The notes beneath the pieces were generated by a model. The model was not told the DNA's origin, searched no databases, and saw only the letters and a program-made list of their open reading frames with translations. A program made the translations under genes and the position numbers. A stretch of DNA of 64,000 nucleotides from Microbacterium luteolum (GTDB taxonomy: Bacteria > Actinomycetota > Actinomycetes > Actinomycetales > Microbacteriaceae), in NCBI RefSeq assembly GCF_039533965.1, contig NZ_BAAAUN010000001.1, positions 682,001 to 746,000 on the forward strand. The letters are read 5' to 3'. Each line of letters begins with the position of its first letter. Position 1 is the stretch's first letter. Shown piece after piece: positions 9,244-17,273 of this stretch.

Positions 9244-10208
9244 GGGTCCCAGCCGGAGATGTCCACCGGCCGCTCGTCGCACAGGAGATCCTCCTCACCG
9301 CGGTCGCGGACCTCGCCGATGATCCGGAACCCGGGCGGAAGGACCCCGTCGGGGAAGGTCGCGAGCAGGGCATGGTCCTCCCCGCCGGCGATCGCGCGCT
9401 CCGGATCGTCCCCGAGCAGCGCGCGATCGAGCGCGATGGTGACCTCGGATGCCGCGGCCATCCGCCGCGCATCGAGGGCGAGCCCGTCGGAGATGTCCAT
9501 CATCGCCGTCGCACCAGCGGTCGCTGCCACAGGACCCAGCCCGATCGGCGGAGAAGGGCGGAGCTGCGCGGACACCGCACCGCTCTCCCCCGCGGCGAGC
9601 TTCGAGGGATCGATCGCGATCGGCACATCGCCGTCGCGGAAGCGTCCGAACAGCACGGCGAGGCCCCGCGCGGCGTGCCCCAGCTCACCCGCGACCGCGA
9701 CCACGTCGCCGGGTCGCGCGCCGTCACGTGTGACGGCCGCACGGCCCTCGAGATCGCCGAGCGCGGTGACGGCGATAGTGAGCACGTCGGAGACCGTGAG
9801 GTCGCCGCCCACCACGGCGCAGCCGGGTGCCAGAGCGGCGCAGGCCTCGCGGAACCCGTCGGCGAGCCGCTCGACGAAGGACAGGCGCAGGTCACGCGGG
9901 ACGGCCAGCGCCACGAGCAGAGCGGTAGGGCGGGCGCCCATCGCCGCGATGTCCGCGAGGTTCACCGCCGCCGCCTTCCAACCCAGGTCGTAGCCTTTGG
10001 ACCAGGCGAGCCGGAAGTCCGGTCCGTGCACGAGGGTGTCGGTCGTCGCCACCACGCTGCCGGAGGGCGCGGCGACGACGGCGGCATCGTCTCCCGGCCC
10101 GAGGAGCGTGTAGGTCCCGGGTGCGGTGCGGGTCAGGATCGCTTTGAGGATCGCGCCCTCGGAGAGGTCGCCGAGGGCAGGGTCGTCGGCTGCGGGTCGG
10201 GAGGGCAT
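9213..10208 (-). CDS. thiL: Thiamine-monophosphate kinase
   Basis: Last step of thiamine diphosphate synthesis: phosphorylates thiamine monophosphate with ATP. The 331-residue product has GPGDDAAV (37-44) and NLADIAAMG (83-91), the metal/phosphate-binding motifs of the PurM/ThiL family, and later MDISDGLALD. The ATG at 10208 is chosen because a TACCTT box sits seven bases before it; the frame is open further upstream but overlaps the divergent lipoprotein gene. Its 3' end overlaps rsmD tail-to-tail by 31 bases. Confidence 0.92.
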   Translation of the reverse strand: MPSRPAADDPALGDLSEGAILKAILTRTAPGTYTLLGPGDDAAVVAAPSGSVVATTDTLVHGPDFRLAWSKGYDLGWKAAAVNLADIAAMGARPTALLVALAVPRDLRLSFVERLADGFREACAALAPGCAVVGGDLTVSDVLTIAVTALGDLEGRAAVTRDGARPGDVVAVAGELGHAARGLAVLFGRFRDGDVPIAIDPSKLAAGESGAVSAQLRPSPPIGLGPVAATAGATAMMDISDGLALDARRMAAASEVTIALDRALLGDDPERAIAGGEDHALLATFPDGVLPPGFRIIGEVRDRGEEDLLCDERPVDISGWDPYRDWDSVSG

Positions 10209-10215
10209 GCTGTCA

Positions 10216-10225
10216 AAGGTAGCCT
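10216..10225. promoter_or_regulatory. Overlapping divergent -10 boxes of thiL and the DUF3515 lipoprotein
   Basis: Only 23 bases separate the two start codons. The minus-strand -10 box (TACCTT, 10216-10221) and the plus-strand -10 box (TAGCCT, 10220-10225) share two base pairs, and each lies 6-7 bases from its start codon. Polymerase could occupy only one at a time. Confidence 0.5.
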
Positions 10226-10231
10226 GGAAGC

Positions 10232-10714
10232 ATGCTCCGTTCCCGTCGCCTCGCAGCCGTCGCAGGTGCGGTGATCCTGGCCGCGGCCCTCGCCGGCTGC
10301 TCCACGACCGTGCATCTCGAACCCGCCGCCGACGCGAACGATCCCGGCTGCGCTGCGGTCTCGGTACTGCTGCCCGAGACGGTCGCAGGGCTCGACCGCG
10401 TGTGGACGGATGCCCAGGCGACCGGCGCGTGGGGCGACCCGACGATCGTGCTCCGCTGCGGCGTGGAACCGCCCGCACCCTCCGAGCTCGTCTGCACCAC
10501 GATCGGCGGCGTCGACTGGCTCGTGCTCGATCAGGAGGAGGAGCGGCAGCGACTCGTCACCTACGGTCGGGAGCCGGCCGTCGAGGTGAACATCCGCCGG
10601 GGCGAGCAGATCGACTTCCAGGCCGTCGTCGACACGCTCTCGTCCAGCATCCAGCCCGGACTCTCCGCGGCGACCGCGCAGTGCACCGAGCGGGTCGAGT
10701 TCCCCGCCGGCTGA
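10232..10714 (+). CDS. DUF3515-family lipoprotein
   Basis: A 160-residue secreted lipoprotein. Residues 1-22 form a signal peptide (basic MLRSRR, then a hydrophobic core) ending in the lipobox LAGC with Cys23 as the lipid anchor. The rest matches the actinobacterial DUF3515 pattern, with paired cysteines (near GCAAV, LRCGV, LVCTT and QCTERV) that could form disulfides outside the membrane. Function is unknown. It is often found beside ddl and thiL, as here; it converges on ddl with one base between the stops. Confidence 0.88.
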   Translation: MLRSRRLAAVAGAVILAAALAGCSTTVHLEPAADANDPGCAAVSVLLPETVAGLDRVWTDAQATGAWGDPTIVLRCGVEPPAPSELVCTTIGGVDWLVLDQEEERQRLVTYGREPAVEVNIRRGEQIDFQAVVDTLSSSIQPGLSAATAQCTERVEFPAG

Positions 10715-10715
10715 G

Positions 10716-11798
10716 TCAGCGGCGGAGCCCGGCCTCGACCAGTTCGGTGATCAGGTCGCCGTAGCTCAACCCCGAGGCCACCCAGCACTTCGGGAACATC
10801 GAGATGGGCGTGAACCCGGGCATCGTGTTGAGCTCGTTGACGACCAGCTCGCCCGCCGACGTGAGGAACATGTCGACGCGGGCGAGACCCCGGCCGTCGA
10901 CCGCCTCGAAAGCGCGGATGCCGGTGTCCTGGATCGCCGCGACCTCGGCGTCGGTCAGCTCCGCGGGGCAGACCACATCGACGCCGTCGCCGCCGAGGTA
11001 CTTGCCCTCGAAGTCGTAGAACCCGCGAGAGGTCAGCACGATCTCACCGGGGAGCGACGCGCGCACACCGTCGGCGCTCTCGAGCACGGCGACCTCGATC
11101 TCGCGACCGCTCACCCCGGTCTCGATGAGGACCTTGTCGTCCTCCGCGAAAGCGATCGCCAGGGCGGCGTCCAACTCATCGGCCGTCTCGACCTTGGAGA
11201 CGCCGACGCTGGAGCCCGCCCGCGCGGGCTTCACGAACAGCGGCAGACCGAGCTCGGCGGCGCGTGCCCGCAGCGGCGCGGCATCCTGCTCCCACTCCCG
11301 TCGACGAACCGTCACCCAGGGCGCGACCGAGATCCCGGACGCCTGGAGGGCGATCTTCATGAAGTGCTTGTCCATGCAGAGCGCGGAGTCGAGGACACCA
11401 CCTCCGGCATAGGGGACCTCGAGGGTGTCGAAGAAGCCCTGGATCGTCCCGTCCTCACCATGCGTCCCGTGCAAGATGGGCAGGACAACGTCGATCTCGC
11501 CGAGCCCCTCGGTCGCGCCGCCGGGATGCACGACCCGCAGAGTGCGGTCGCCGCCGGGCTCCGGCCACAGGATGCGGGTGCCGTTGTCGACCACCTCCGG
11601 GAGGTGCGCCGCGTCGAGCGGGAACTTCGCGGGGTCGTCGTCTTCCAGGACGAATGCGCCCTCGCGGGTGATCCCCACCGGGATCACGGCGTAGCGGTCG
11701 CGATCAATCGCTCCCAGCACGCCCCCCGCCGTTGCGGAACTGATCGAATGCTCGCTGGAGCGCCCTCCGAAGAGCACCACCACCGTCTGCTTGTCCAT
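10716..11798 (-). CDS. ddl: D-alanine--D-alanine ligase
   Basis: ATP-grasp enzyme making the D-Ala-D-Ala end of the peptidoglycan stem peptide. The 360-residue protein starts MDKQTVVVLFGGRSSEHSIS; GGRSSEH is the family signature, and HGTHGEDGTIQG and the C-terminal VNELNTMPGFT are active-site segments. The start at 11798 has a ribosome site (GAGAGGA, six-base spacer); an upstream in-frame GTG at 11813 is less likely. It overlaps the 3' end of gpsA by 95 bases in another frame, and is last in the murA-plsC-gpsA-ddl run. Confidence 0.95.
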   Translation of the reverse strand: MDKQTVVVLFGGRSSEHSISSATAGGVLGAIDRDRYAVIPVGITREGAFVLEDDDPAKFPLDAAHLPEVVDNGTRILWPEPGGDRTLRVVHPGGATEGLGEIDVVLPILHGTHGEDGTIQGFFDTLEVPYAGGGVLDSALCMDKHFMKIALQASGISVAPWVTVRRREWEQDAAPLRARAAELGLPLFVKPARAGSSVGVSKVETADELDAALAIAFAEDDKVLIETGVSGREIEVAVLESADGVRASLPGEIVLTSRGFYDFEGKYLGGDGVDVVCPAELTDAEVAAIQDTGIRAFEAVDGRGLARVDMFLTSAGELVVNELNTMPGFTPISMFPKCWVASGLSYGDLITELVEAGLRR

Positions 11799-12840
11799 GG
11801 TTGGTCCTCTCACCCTGGGGGGTGTCGTCGTCCGTCGTCAGGTGGGGCGCGATATCACGGGGATCCATCTTCCCGTCGAGCACCATCTTCACCTGTTCGA
11901 CGATGGGCATGTCCACCTCGGACTCGCGGGCCAGCTGCAGCACGGGCGCGACGGAGGCGAGGCCTTCCGCGGTCTGCTGCATCTGCTTCACGACGTCCTG
12001 GAAGCTGTACCCCTGGCCGAGCAGGCGCCCGGCCGTGTTGTTGCGGCTCAGCGGAGACTGGCAGGTCGCGATGAGGTCGCCGAGCCCGGCGAGTCCCTGG
12101 AGCGTCTCCGGATGCGCGCCGTTCGCGACGGCGAAATCCGTCATCTCGACGAGGCCGCGGGTGATGATCGAGGCCTTCGTGTTCTCGCCGTAGCCGACGC
12201 CGTCCACGATGCCGATCGCGACCGCGATCAGGTTCTTGAGCACGCCGCCGAACTCCGTGCCGATCACGTCGGTGTTCACGAACGTCCGGAAGTAGCTGTT
12301 GCGCGCCGCCCTCGCGACGATCTCCGCCGTCTCCCGGCTGCGCGAGGAGATCACGGCCGCCGTCGGCTGCTCGCGGGCGATCTCCAGCGCCAGGTTGGGC
12401 CCGGATGCCACGGCGATGCGGTCGGGATCGCAGCGCAGCTCCTGCTGGATCACCTGGCTCATGCGCAGCCCGGTGCCGCGCTCCACGCCCTTCATCAGAC
12501 TGACGATCTTCGCGTCACTGTCGGCCAGCAGCGGCCGCAGCGCCTTGAGGTTCTCGCGCAGCGACTGGCTCGGCACGGAGAGATAGACCTGCTCCGCGCC
12601 CTCGAGCGAGGTGGCAAGCTCATGCGTCGCCGCCATCGACCGCGGGAGGTTGATACCGGGCAGGTACCTCGAGTTGCGCTTCGCCTCGTCGATCTCGTGC
12701 GCGAGCTCGGCGCGACGCGCCCACATCGTCACCTGCGCTCCGCCGTCGGCGAGGATCTTGCCGAACGTGGTGCCCCAGCTGCCGGCGCCGATGACCGTGG
12801 CCCGCGGGCCGACCGGGACGGCGGTTCTCTTAGGAGTCAA
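11704..12840 (-). CDS. gpsA: Glycerol-3-phosphate dehydrogenase [NAD(P)+]
   Basis: Reduces dihydroxyacetone phosphate to sn-glycerol 3-phosphate, the backbone of phospholipids. NAD(P)-binding loop GAGSWGT (18-24), the conserved SLMKGVERGT and the catalytic Lys region FGGVLKNLIA are visible. At 378 residues it is longer than usual (about 330-350). The extra tail (after LTTDDDTPQGER) is rich in Gly and Arg and is the part read through the start of ddl. Either the gene truly overlaps ddl by 95 bases or a stop was lost. It follows plsC with an 11-base overlap. Confidence 0.93.
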   Translation of the reverse strand: MTPKRTAVPVGPRATVIGAGSWGTTFGKILADGGAQVTMWARRAELAHEIDEAKRNSRYLPGINLPRSMAATHELATSLEGAEQVYLSVPSQSLRENLKALRPLLADSDAKIVSLMKGVERGTGLRMSQVIQQELRCDPDRIAVASGPNLALEIAREQPTAAVISSRSRETAEIVARAARNSYFRTFVNTDVIGTEFGGVLKNLIAVAIGIVDGVGYGENTKASIITRGLVEMTDFAVANGAHPETLQGLAGLGDLIATCQSPLSRNNTAGRLLGQGYSFQDVVKQMQQTAEGLASVAPVLQLARESEVDMPIVEQVKMVLDGKMDPRDIAPHLTTDDDTPQGERTNHGQADGGGALRRALQRAFDQFRNGGGRAGSD

Positions 12841-13594
12841 GGCGCCCCGTCTCCTTCTGGCCGTGGCTCGCGGGATTCCAGCGCTCCGCGGGGGCCTTCT
12901 CGTCGCGCAGCTGCTCGAGCAGGGCGGTGATCGCGTTCATGAGCCGTGTCGTCGCCTCGTTGAGCGCCGCCGGCTCACCCGCGCGAGCGCGCAGGTCGGA
13001 GACGTCGACCGGGTCGCCGATGAGCACCTGCACGGGCTTGCGCAGCGGCCAGAGGCTGAGGCCCTTCTGGTAGCGCCCCATGATGGCCTGCGTGCCCCAT
13101 TGCGCCATCGGGATCAGCGGGATGCCGTCGGCGAGTGCCAGGCGCACCGCACCGGACTTGCCGCGCATGGGCCACAGGTCGGGGTCGCGCGTGAGCGTGC
13201 CCTCGGGGTACACGATGACTCCGCGTCCGTGCTCGACGAGCTCGGCCGACTGCTTCATAGTCTGCTTCGCCGACGTCGCCGACGAGGTGCGGGCCACGGG
13301 GATCATCCCCGTGCGCTTGAGGAACCACCCCAGCACCGGCACCCGGAACAGGCTCTCCTTGGCCATGAACCGCGGGGCGCGGCCGGTGCGCCACACGGCG
13401 ACCGACACGATCAGCGGATCGAACTCCGAGTAGTGATTCGGCGCGAGGACGAAGGACCCCTGCTGCGGCAGCTTCTCCGCACCCGAGACACGGATCTTCG
13501 CGATCAAGGCGACCGGCGGGATCACCAGCGCGGCGAGCGGCCAGAACACACTCGGCCGCGTCGTCTCCGTTGATCGGGAAGTCACCCGGGTCAC
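12830..13594 (-). CDS. plsC: 1-acyl-sn-glycerol-3-phosphate acyltransferase
   Basis: Adds the second acyl chain to make phosphatidic acid at the inner membrane face. In 254 residues: a hydrophobic N-terminal anchor (about 15-33), the catalytic NHYSEFD box (HX4D, His54 to Asp59), a substrate segment around Arg75 and Lys79, and the EGT motif (131-133). The GTG start overlaps the murA stop by four bases (GTGA). Placed before gpsA, it links glycerol-phosphate formation with its acylation. Confidence 0.92.
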   Translation of the reverse strand: MTRVTSRSTETTRPSVFWPLAALVIPPVALIAKIRVSGAEKLPQQGSFVLAPNHYSEFDPLIVSVAVWRTGRAPRFMAKESLFRVPVLGWFLKRTGMIPVARTSSATSAKQTMKQSAELVEHGRGVIVYPEGTLTRDPDLWPMRGKSGAVRLALADGIPLIPMAQWGTQAIMGRYQKGLSLWPLRKPVQVLIGDPVDVSDLRARAGEPAALNEATTRLMNAITALLEQLRDEKAPAERWNPASHGQKETGRLDS

Positions 13595-14958
13595 CGGATG
13601 ACGTCGAAGTCGGCGCCGAGGGCGTCGAGCTTGGCCAGGAACTTCTCGTAGCCGCGGCTGAGGATGTCGACGCCGGAGACCTTCGACTCGCCGGTCGCGG
13701 TGAGCGCGGCGATGACGTGGCTGTATCCGCCGCGGAGGTCGGGAACGACGATGTCGGCGCCGTGCAGCGGCGTGGGGCCGGTGATGACGGCGGCCTGCTC
13801 GAGCTCGCGACGCGGGACACGGCGAGGACCTGCCTGGAGTCCGTGCGGATGCACGACGATGTCAGCGCCCATCTTGACCAGCGCGTCGGTGAAGCCCATC
13901 CGGTTCTCGTACACGGTCTCGTGCACCACCGAGCGGCCGTGCGCCTGCGTGAGTGCCACGACGAGCGGCTGCTGCCAGTCGGTCATGAAGCCGGGGTGCA
14001 CGTCGGTCTCCACGACCACGGGCTGGATGTCGCCGTCGCGACGGAAGAGGATGCCGTCCTCCTGGACGTCGAACCAACCGCCCGCCTTGCGGAAGACGTT
14101 GAGGAAGGTGAGCATCTCCTGCTGCTTCGCGCCGCCGACGAAGATCTCGCCGTCGGTCGCCAGCGCGGCGGAGGCCCAGGAGGCCGCCTCGTTGCGGTCG
14201 AAGATGGAGCGGTGGTCGTAGCCGCGGAGCTTCTCCACACCCTCGATCACGATGACGCGGTTGGGCTCGTACGAGATGATCGCGCCCATCTTCTGCAGGA
14301 CGGCGATGAGATCCATGATCTCGGGCTCGATGGCCGCGTTCCGCAGCTCCGTCGTCCCCTCGGCACGCACGGCCGTCAGCAGCACCTGCTCGGTGGCCCC
14401 GACGCTCGGGTACGGGAGGTGGATGTTCGCGCCGTGCAGACGCCCGTGCGGGGTCGAGAGGCGGATGCCGCTGGGCAGCTTCTCCACGACGGCGCCGAAC
14501 TTCCGGAGCGCGTCCAGGTGGAAGTCGATCGGGCGGTCGCCGATGCGGCATCCGCCGAGGTCGGGGATGAACGCCTGACCGAGACGGTGCAGCAGCGGTC
14601 CGCAGAAGAGGATCGGGATCCGGGAGGCGCCCGCGTGCGCGTCGATCTCCTCGAAGTGCGCGGACTCGACGTCGCTCGGGTCGAACACCAGCGCACCGGG
14701 CTCGTCACCGTCGGAGACGTTGACGCCGTGCACCTCGAGCAGCGAGCGGACGACGGCCACGTCGCTGATCGCGGGGACGTCGCGGAGCACGCTGACGGTC
14801 TCGCCGAGAAGCGAGGCCACCATCGCCTTCGTCGCGAGGTTCTTCGCACCCTTGACGTCGACACGACCGGTGAGCGGGCGACCCCCTCGAATGGCGAGGA
14901 CGTCGCCGGTGAGAGCGGGGACTCCGTCCGGGAGAGCGTCGCGCACAGGTGTCGTCAT
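13591..14958 (-). CDS. murA: UDP-N-acetylglucosamine 1-carboxyvinyltransferase
   Basis: First committed peptidoglycan step: transfers enolpyruvyl from PEP to UDP-GlcNAc. The 455-residue protein has KGAKN (36-40) near the substrate-binding Lys-Asn, and the loop PDLGGCRIGDRPID with Cys137, the residue fosfomycin alkylates, so the enzyme should be fosfomycin-sensitive at target level. The ATG at 14958 is 67 bases after leuD. It is in one strand run leuC-leuD-murA-plsC-gpsA-ddl, a mix of leucine and envelope genes. Confidence 0.93.
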   Translation of the reverse strand: MTTPVRDALPDGVPALTGDVLAIRGGRPLTGRVDVKGAKNLATKAMVASLLGETVSVLRDVPAISDVAVVRSLLEVHGVNVSDGDEPGALVFDPSDVESAHFEEIDAHAGASRIPILFCGPLLHRLGQAFIPDLGGCRIGDRPIDFHLDALRKFGAVVEKLPSGIRLSTPHGRLHGANIHLPYPSVGATEQVLLTAVRAEGTTELRNAAIEPEIMDLIAVLQKMGAIISYEPNRVIVIEGVEKLRGYDHRSIFDRNEAASWASAALATDGEIFVGGAKQQEMLTFLNVFRKAGGWFDVQEDGILFRRDGDIQPVVVETDVHPGFMTDWQQPLVVALTQAHGRSVVHETVYENRMGFTDALVKMGADIVVHPHGLQAGPRRVPRRELEQAAVITGPTPLHGADIVVPDLRGGYSHVIAALTATGESKVSGVDILSRGYEKFLAKLDALGADFDVIR

Positions 14959-15025
14959 TCGGAGCCTCACTTCGTTCCACGGATTTCGGGGGCGGGTTGC
15001 CCCTGGCTCCCCCGCCCCCGCCGTG

Positions 15026-15622
15026 TCACTGCACGGGGAGGGTTCGGGGCCGCCACGACTCGCGACGGGCCTCGAACTGCGCGATCTTGTCTTCGTTGCG
15101 CAGCGTGAGCCCGATGTCATCGAGCCCTTCAAGGAGCCGCCATCTAGTGTAATCGTCGATCCCGATGTCGGCCTGGACGTCGCCGATCGAGGCGGTGCGC
15201 GCCTCGAGATCCACGGTGATCTGAACCCCGGGATCCCTGTCGATGACGGCCCAGATGCGCTCGAGGTCCTCTTCGGAAATGGTTGCGGCGAGGAGTCCCT
15301 GCTTGCCCGAGTTGCCACGGAAGATGTCGGCGAATCGAGGGCTGAGCACGACCTGGAAGCCGAAGTCGCGCAGCGCCCAGACGGCGTGCTCGCGGCTGGA
15401 TCCGGTGCCGAAGTCGGCGCCGGCGACGAGCACGGAGGCCCCCTGGAACGGCGCCTGGTTCAGGACGAACTCCGGATCCTGACGCCAGGCGTGGAACAGC
15501 GCGTCCTCGAAGCCCGTCTTGGTGACCCGCTTCAGGAAGACGGCCGGGATGATCTGATCGGTGTCGACGTTGGACCGCTTCAGCGGAGCCGCGATACCGG
15601 TGTGCGTGATGAACTTCTCCAT
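15026..15622 (-). CDS. leuD: 3-isopropylmalate dehydratase small subunit
   Basis: Swivelling-domain subunit of isopropylmalate isomerase, which interconverts 2- and 3-isopropylmalate in leucine synthesis. The 198 residues begin [36 protein letters not shown] and [13 protein letters not shown] are the family motifs. It begins two bases after the leuC stop, so the subunits are made together under the leader-peptide control seen upstream of leuC. Confidence 0.95.
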   Translation of the reverse strand: MEKFITHTGIAAPLKRSNVDTDQIIPAVFLKRVTKTGFEDALFHAWRQDPEFVLNQAPFQGASVLVAGADFGTGSSREHAVWALRDFGFQVVLSPRFADIFRGNSGKQGLLAATISEEDLERIWAVIDRDPGVQITVDLEARTASIGDVQADIGIDDYTRWRLLEGLDDIGLTLRNEDKIAQFEARRESWRPRTLPVQ

Positions 15623-15624
15623 GA

Positions 15625-17082
15625 TCAGGCCTCTTCTCCGATGGTGACCAGCAGATCGGCAGGGCTCGACAGCGTGCCGCGGATCGCCGTCGCCGCCGCG
15701 ACGAGCGGCGAGACCAGGTGCGTGCGCCCGCCCTTGCCCTGGCGGCCTTCGAAGTTGCGGTTGGAGGTCGACGCGCAGCGCTCCCCCGGGGCGAGCTGGT
15801 CCGGATTCATGCCGAGGCACATCGAGCAGCCGGCGAAGCGCCATTCGGCGCCGAAGTCAGTGATGATCTTGTCCAGGCCCTCGGCCTCGGCCTCGAGCCG
15901 CACGCGGGCGGACCCCGGAACGACCATGACGCGCACACCGTCGGCCTTCTTCTTGCCCTCGATGATCGAGGCGAAGGCGCGCAGGTCCTCGATGCGGCTG
16001 TTGGTGCACGAGCCCATGAAGACCGCGTCGACCGGCACCTCCTTGAGCGGCGTGCCGGGCGTGAGCGCCATGTACTCGAGGGCGCGCTCGGCCGCAGCAC
16101 GCTCGTTCGGGTCGGCGATCTCCGCCGGATTCGGAACGGATGCCGACAGCGAGCTGCCCTGCCCGGGGTTGGTGCCCCAGGTGACGAACGGCTCGAGCTC
16201 GTCGGCGTCGATGAAGACCTCGGCGTCGAACTCCGCACCCTCATCGGTGGGAAGCGTGCGCCAGTAGGCGACGGCATCCTCCCAGTCCTGGCCCTTCGGC
16301 GCGTGCTGGCGCCCCTCGAGGTAGGCGAAGGTCGTCTCGTCCGGCGCCACCATCCCGGCACGGGCTCCGGCCTCGATCGACATGTTGCAGATCGTCATCC
16401 GGCCCTCCATGGAGAGCGCGCGGATGGCGCTGCCGCGGAACTCCAGGACATAGCCCTGTCCGCCGCCGGTGCCGATCTTCGCGATCACCGCCAGGATGAT
16501 GTCCTTCGCGGTGACACCGGGACGCAGCGCGCCCTCGACGGTGATCGCCATGGTCTTGAACGGCTTGAGCGGCAGCGTCTGCGTCGCCATGACGTGCTCG
16601 ACCTCGCTCGTGCCGATGCCGAACGCCATGGCGCCGAACGCGCCGTGCGTCGAGGTGTGCGAGTCGCCGCACACCACCGTGATCCCCGGCATGGTGAGTC
16701 CGAGCTGCGGGCCGACGACGTGCACGATCCCCTGCTCGGCATCGCCGAGCGAGTGCAGGCGAACGCCGAACTCCGCGGCGTTGCGCCGCAGCGTCTCGAT
16801 CTGCGTGCGACTGGTCAGATCGGCGATCGGCTTGTCGATCTCCCACGTCGGAGTGTTGTGGTCCTCGGTCGCGATCGTGAGGTCGAGCCGGCGCAGCGGC
16901 CGCCCCTCGCTCCGCAGCCCGTCGAAGGCCTGCGGACTGGTGACCTCGTGCACGAGGTGCAGGTCGATGTAGATGAGGTCGGGTTCACCGTTCTCGCCCT
17001 TGACGACGAGGTGATCGTCCCAGACCTTCTCGGCGAGAGTCCTGCGACGTGACGAATCTGCACCGGATACGGGGGTGTTCAT
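15625..17082 (-). CDS. leuC: 3-isopropylmalate dehydratase large subunit
   Basis: Aconitase-family [4Fe-4S] subunit of isopropylmalate isomerase. The 485-residue protein carries the cluster ligands in MGSCTNSR and [14 protein letters not shown], and the substrate segments EDHNTPT and [13 protein letters not shown]. The ATG at 17082 has a ribosome site (AGGAG, eight bases upstream). A 58-base stretch separates it from a small upstream frame with four Leu codons, so leucine supply probably sets its expression. Confidence 0.96.
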   Translation of the reverse strand: MNTPVSGADSSRRRTLAEKVWDDHLVVKGENGEPDLIYIDLHLVHEVTSPQAFDGLRSEGRPLRRLDLTIATEDHNTPTWEIDKPIADLTSRTQIETLRRNAAEFGVRLHSLGDAEQGIVHVVGPQLGLTMPGITVVCGDSHTSTHGAFGAMAFGIGTSEVEHVMATQTLPLKPFKTMAITVEGALRPGVTAKDIILAVIAKIGTGGGQGYVLEFRGSAIRALSMEGRMTICNMSIEAGARAGMVAPDETTFAYLEGRQHAPKGQDWEDAVAYWRTLPTDEGAEFDAEVFIDADELEPFVTWGTNPGQGSSLSASVPNPAEIADPNERAAAERALEYMALTPGTPLKEVPVDAVFMGSCTNSRIEDLRAFASIIEGKKKADGVRVMVVPGSARVRLEAEAEGLDKIITDFGAEWRFAGCSMCLGMNPDQLAPGERCASTSNRNFEGRQGKGGRTHLVSPLVAAATAIRGTLSSPADLLVTIGEEA

Positions 17083-17123
17083 GGCGTTTCTCCTGAAGCT
17101 GGCGGTTCGGCCCACGATGGACT

Positions 17124-17162
17124 CCGCGACGAGGAGGGGCTCAGAACGAGGTCTCGTCGCGG
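17124..17162 (-). promoter_or_regulatory. Candidate leu attenuator hairpin
   Basis: On the minus strand CCGCGACGAG (17162-17153, inside the leader reading frame) pairs perfectly with CTCGTCGCGG (17133-17124, after its stop), a 10-bp stem with a 19-base loop that holds the leader stop codon. A ribosome stalled on the Leu codons just upstream would change whether the stem forms. No T-run follows, so control could be of translation or factor-dependent termination rather than simple intrinsic termination. Confidence 0.6.
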
Positions 17163-17191
17163 CCGCTAAGAAGAAGGAGCACGGTCCGCAT
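17141..17191 (-). CDS. leu leader peptide (16 residues, four consecutive Leu)
   Basis: A 16-codon frame, [16 protein letters not shown], lies 58 bases upstream of leuC. Its four consecutive Leu codons (17179-17168) are the hallmark of a leucine attenuator leader peptide. A TAATCT -10 box ends exactly six bases before the ATG, so the transcript probably starts at the A of ATG with no ribosome site. The frame overlaps a hairpin arm. When leucyl-tRNA is scarce the ribosome should stall on the Leu run and raise leuCD expression. Leader-peptide attenuation of leucine genes is known in actinobacteria; the exact peptide is read here. Confidence 0.75.
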   Translation of the reverse strand: MRTVLLLLSGRDETSF

Positions 17192-17197
17192 GACGTC

Positions 17198-17224
17198 AGA
17201 TTACCACCGCCGGAGCGTGCTCCG
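17198..17224. promoter_or_regulatory. leu leader -10 box and adjacent 14-bp palindrome
   Basis: TAATCT (minus strand, 17198-17203) is the likely -10 box of the leu leader. The perfect palindrome CGGAGCGTGCTCCG at 17211-17224 overlaps the spacer and -35 region of that promoter and lies about 50 bases before metY, so one regulator could act on both divergent units. Confidence 0.45.
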
Positions 17225-17273
17225 ACCCGCCGTGACACTCTGTTCATCACCCCGAACGACCGAGAGGCTCCGC

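Noticed and set aside
12975..13820. Second minus-strand frame crossing murA and plsC
   Set aside because: It runs out of frame through two certain genes and has Arg/Ala-rich shadow composition.
17192..17273. SAM riboswitch upstream of metY
   Set aside because: Only about 80 bases separate the divergent units and part is the leu leader promoter; no SAM-II or SAM-IV core motif could be matched.
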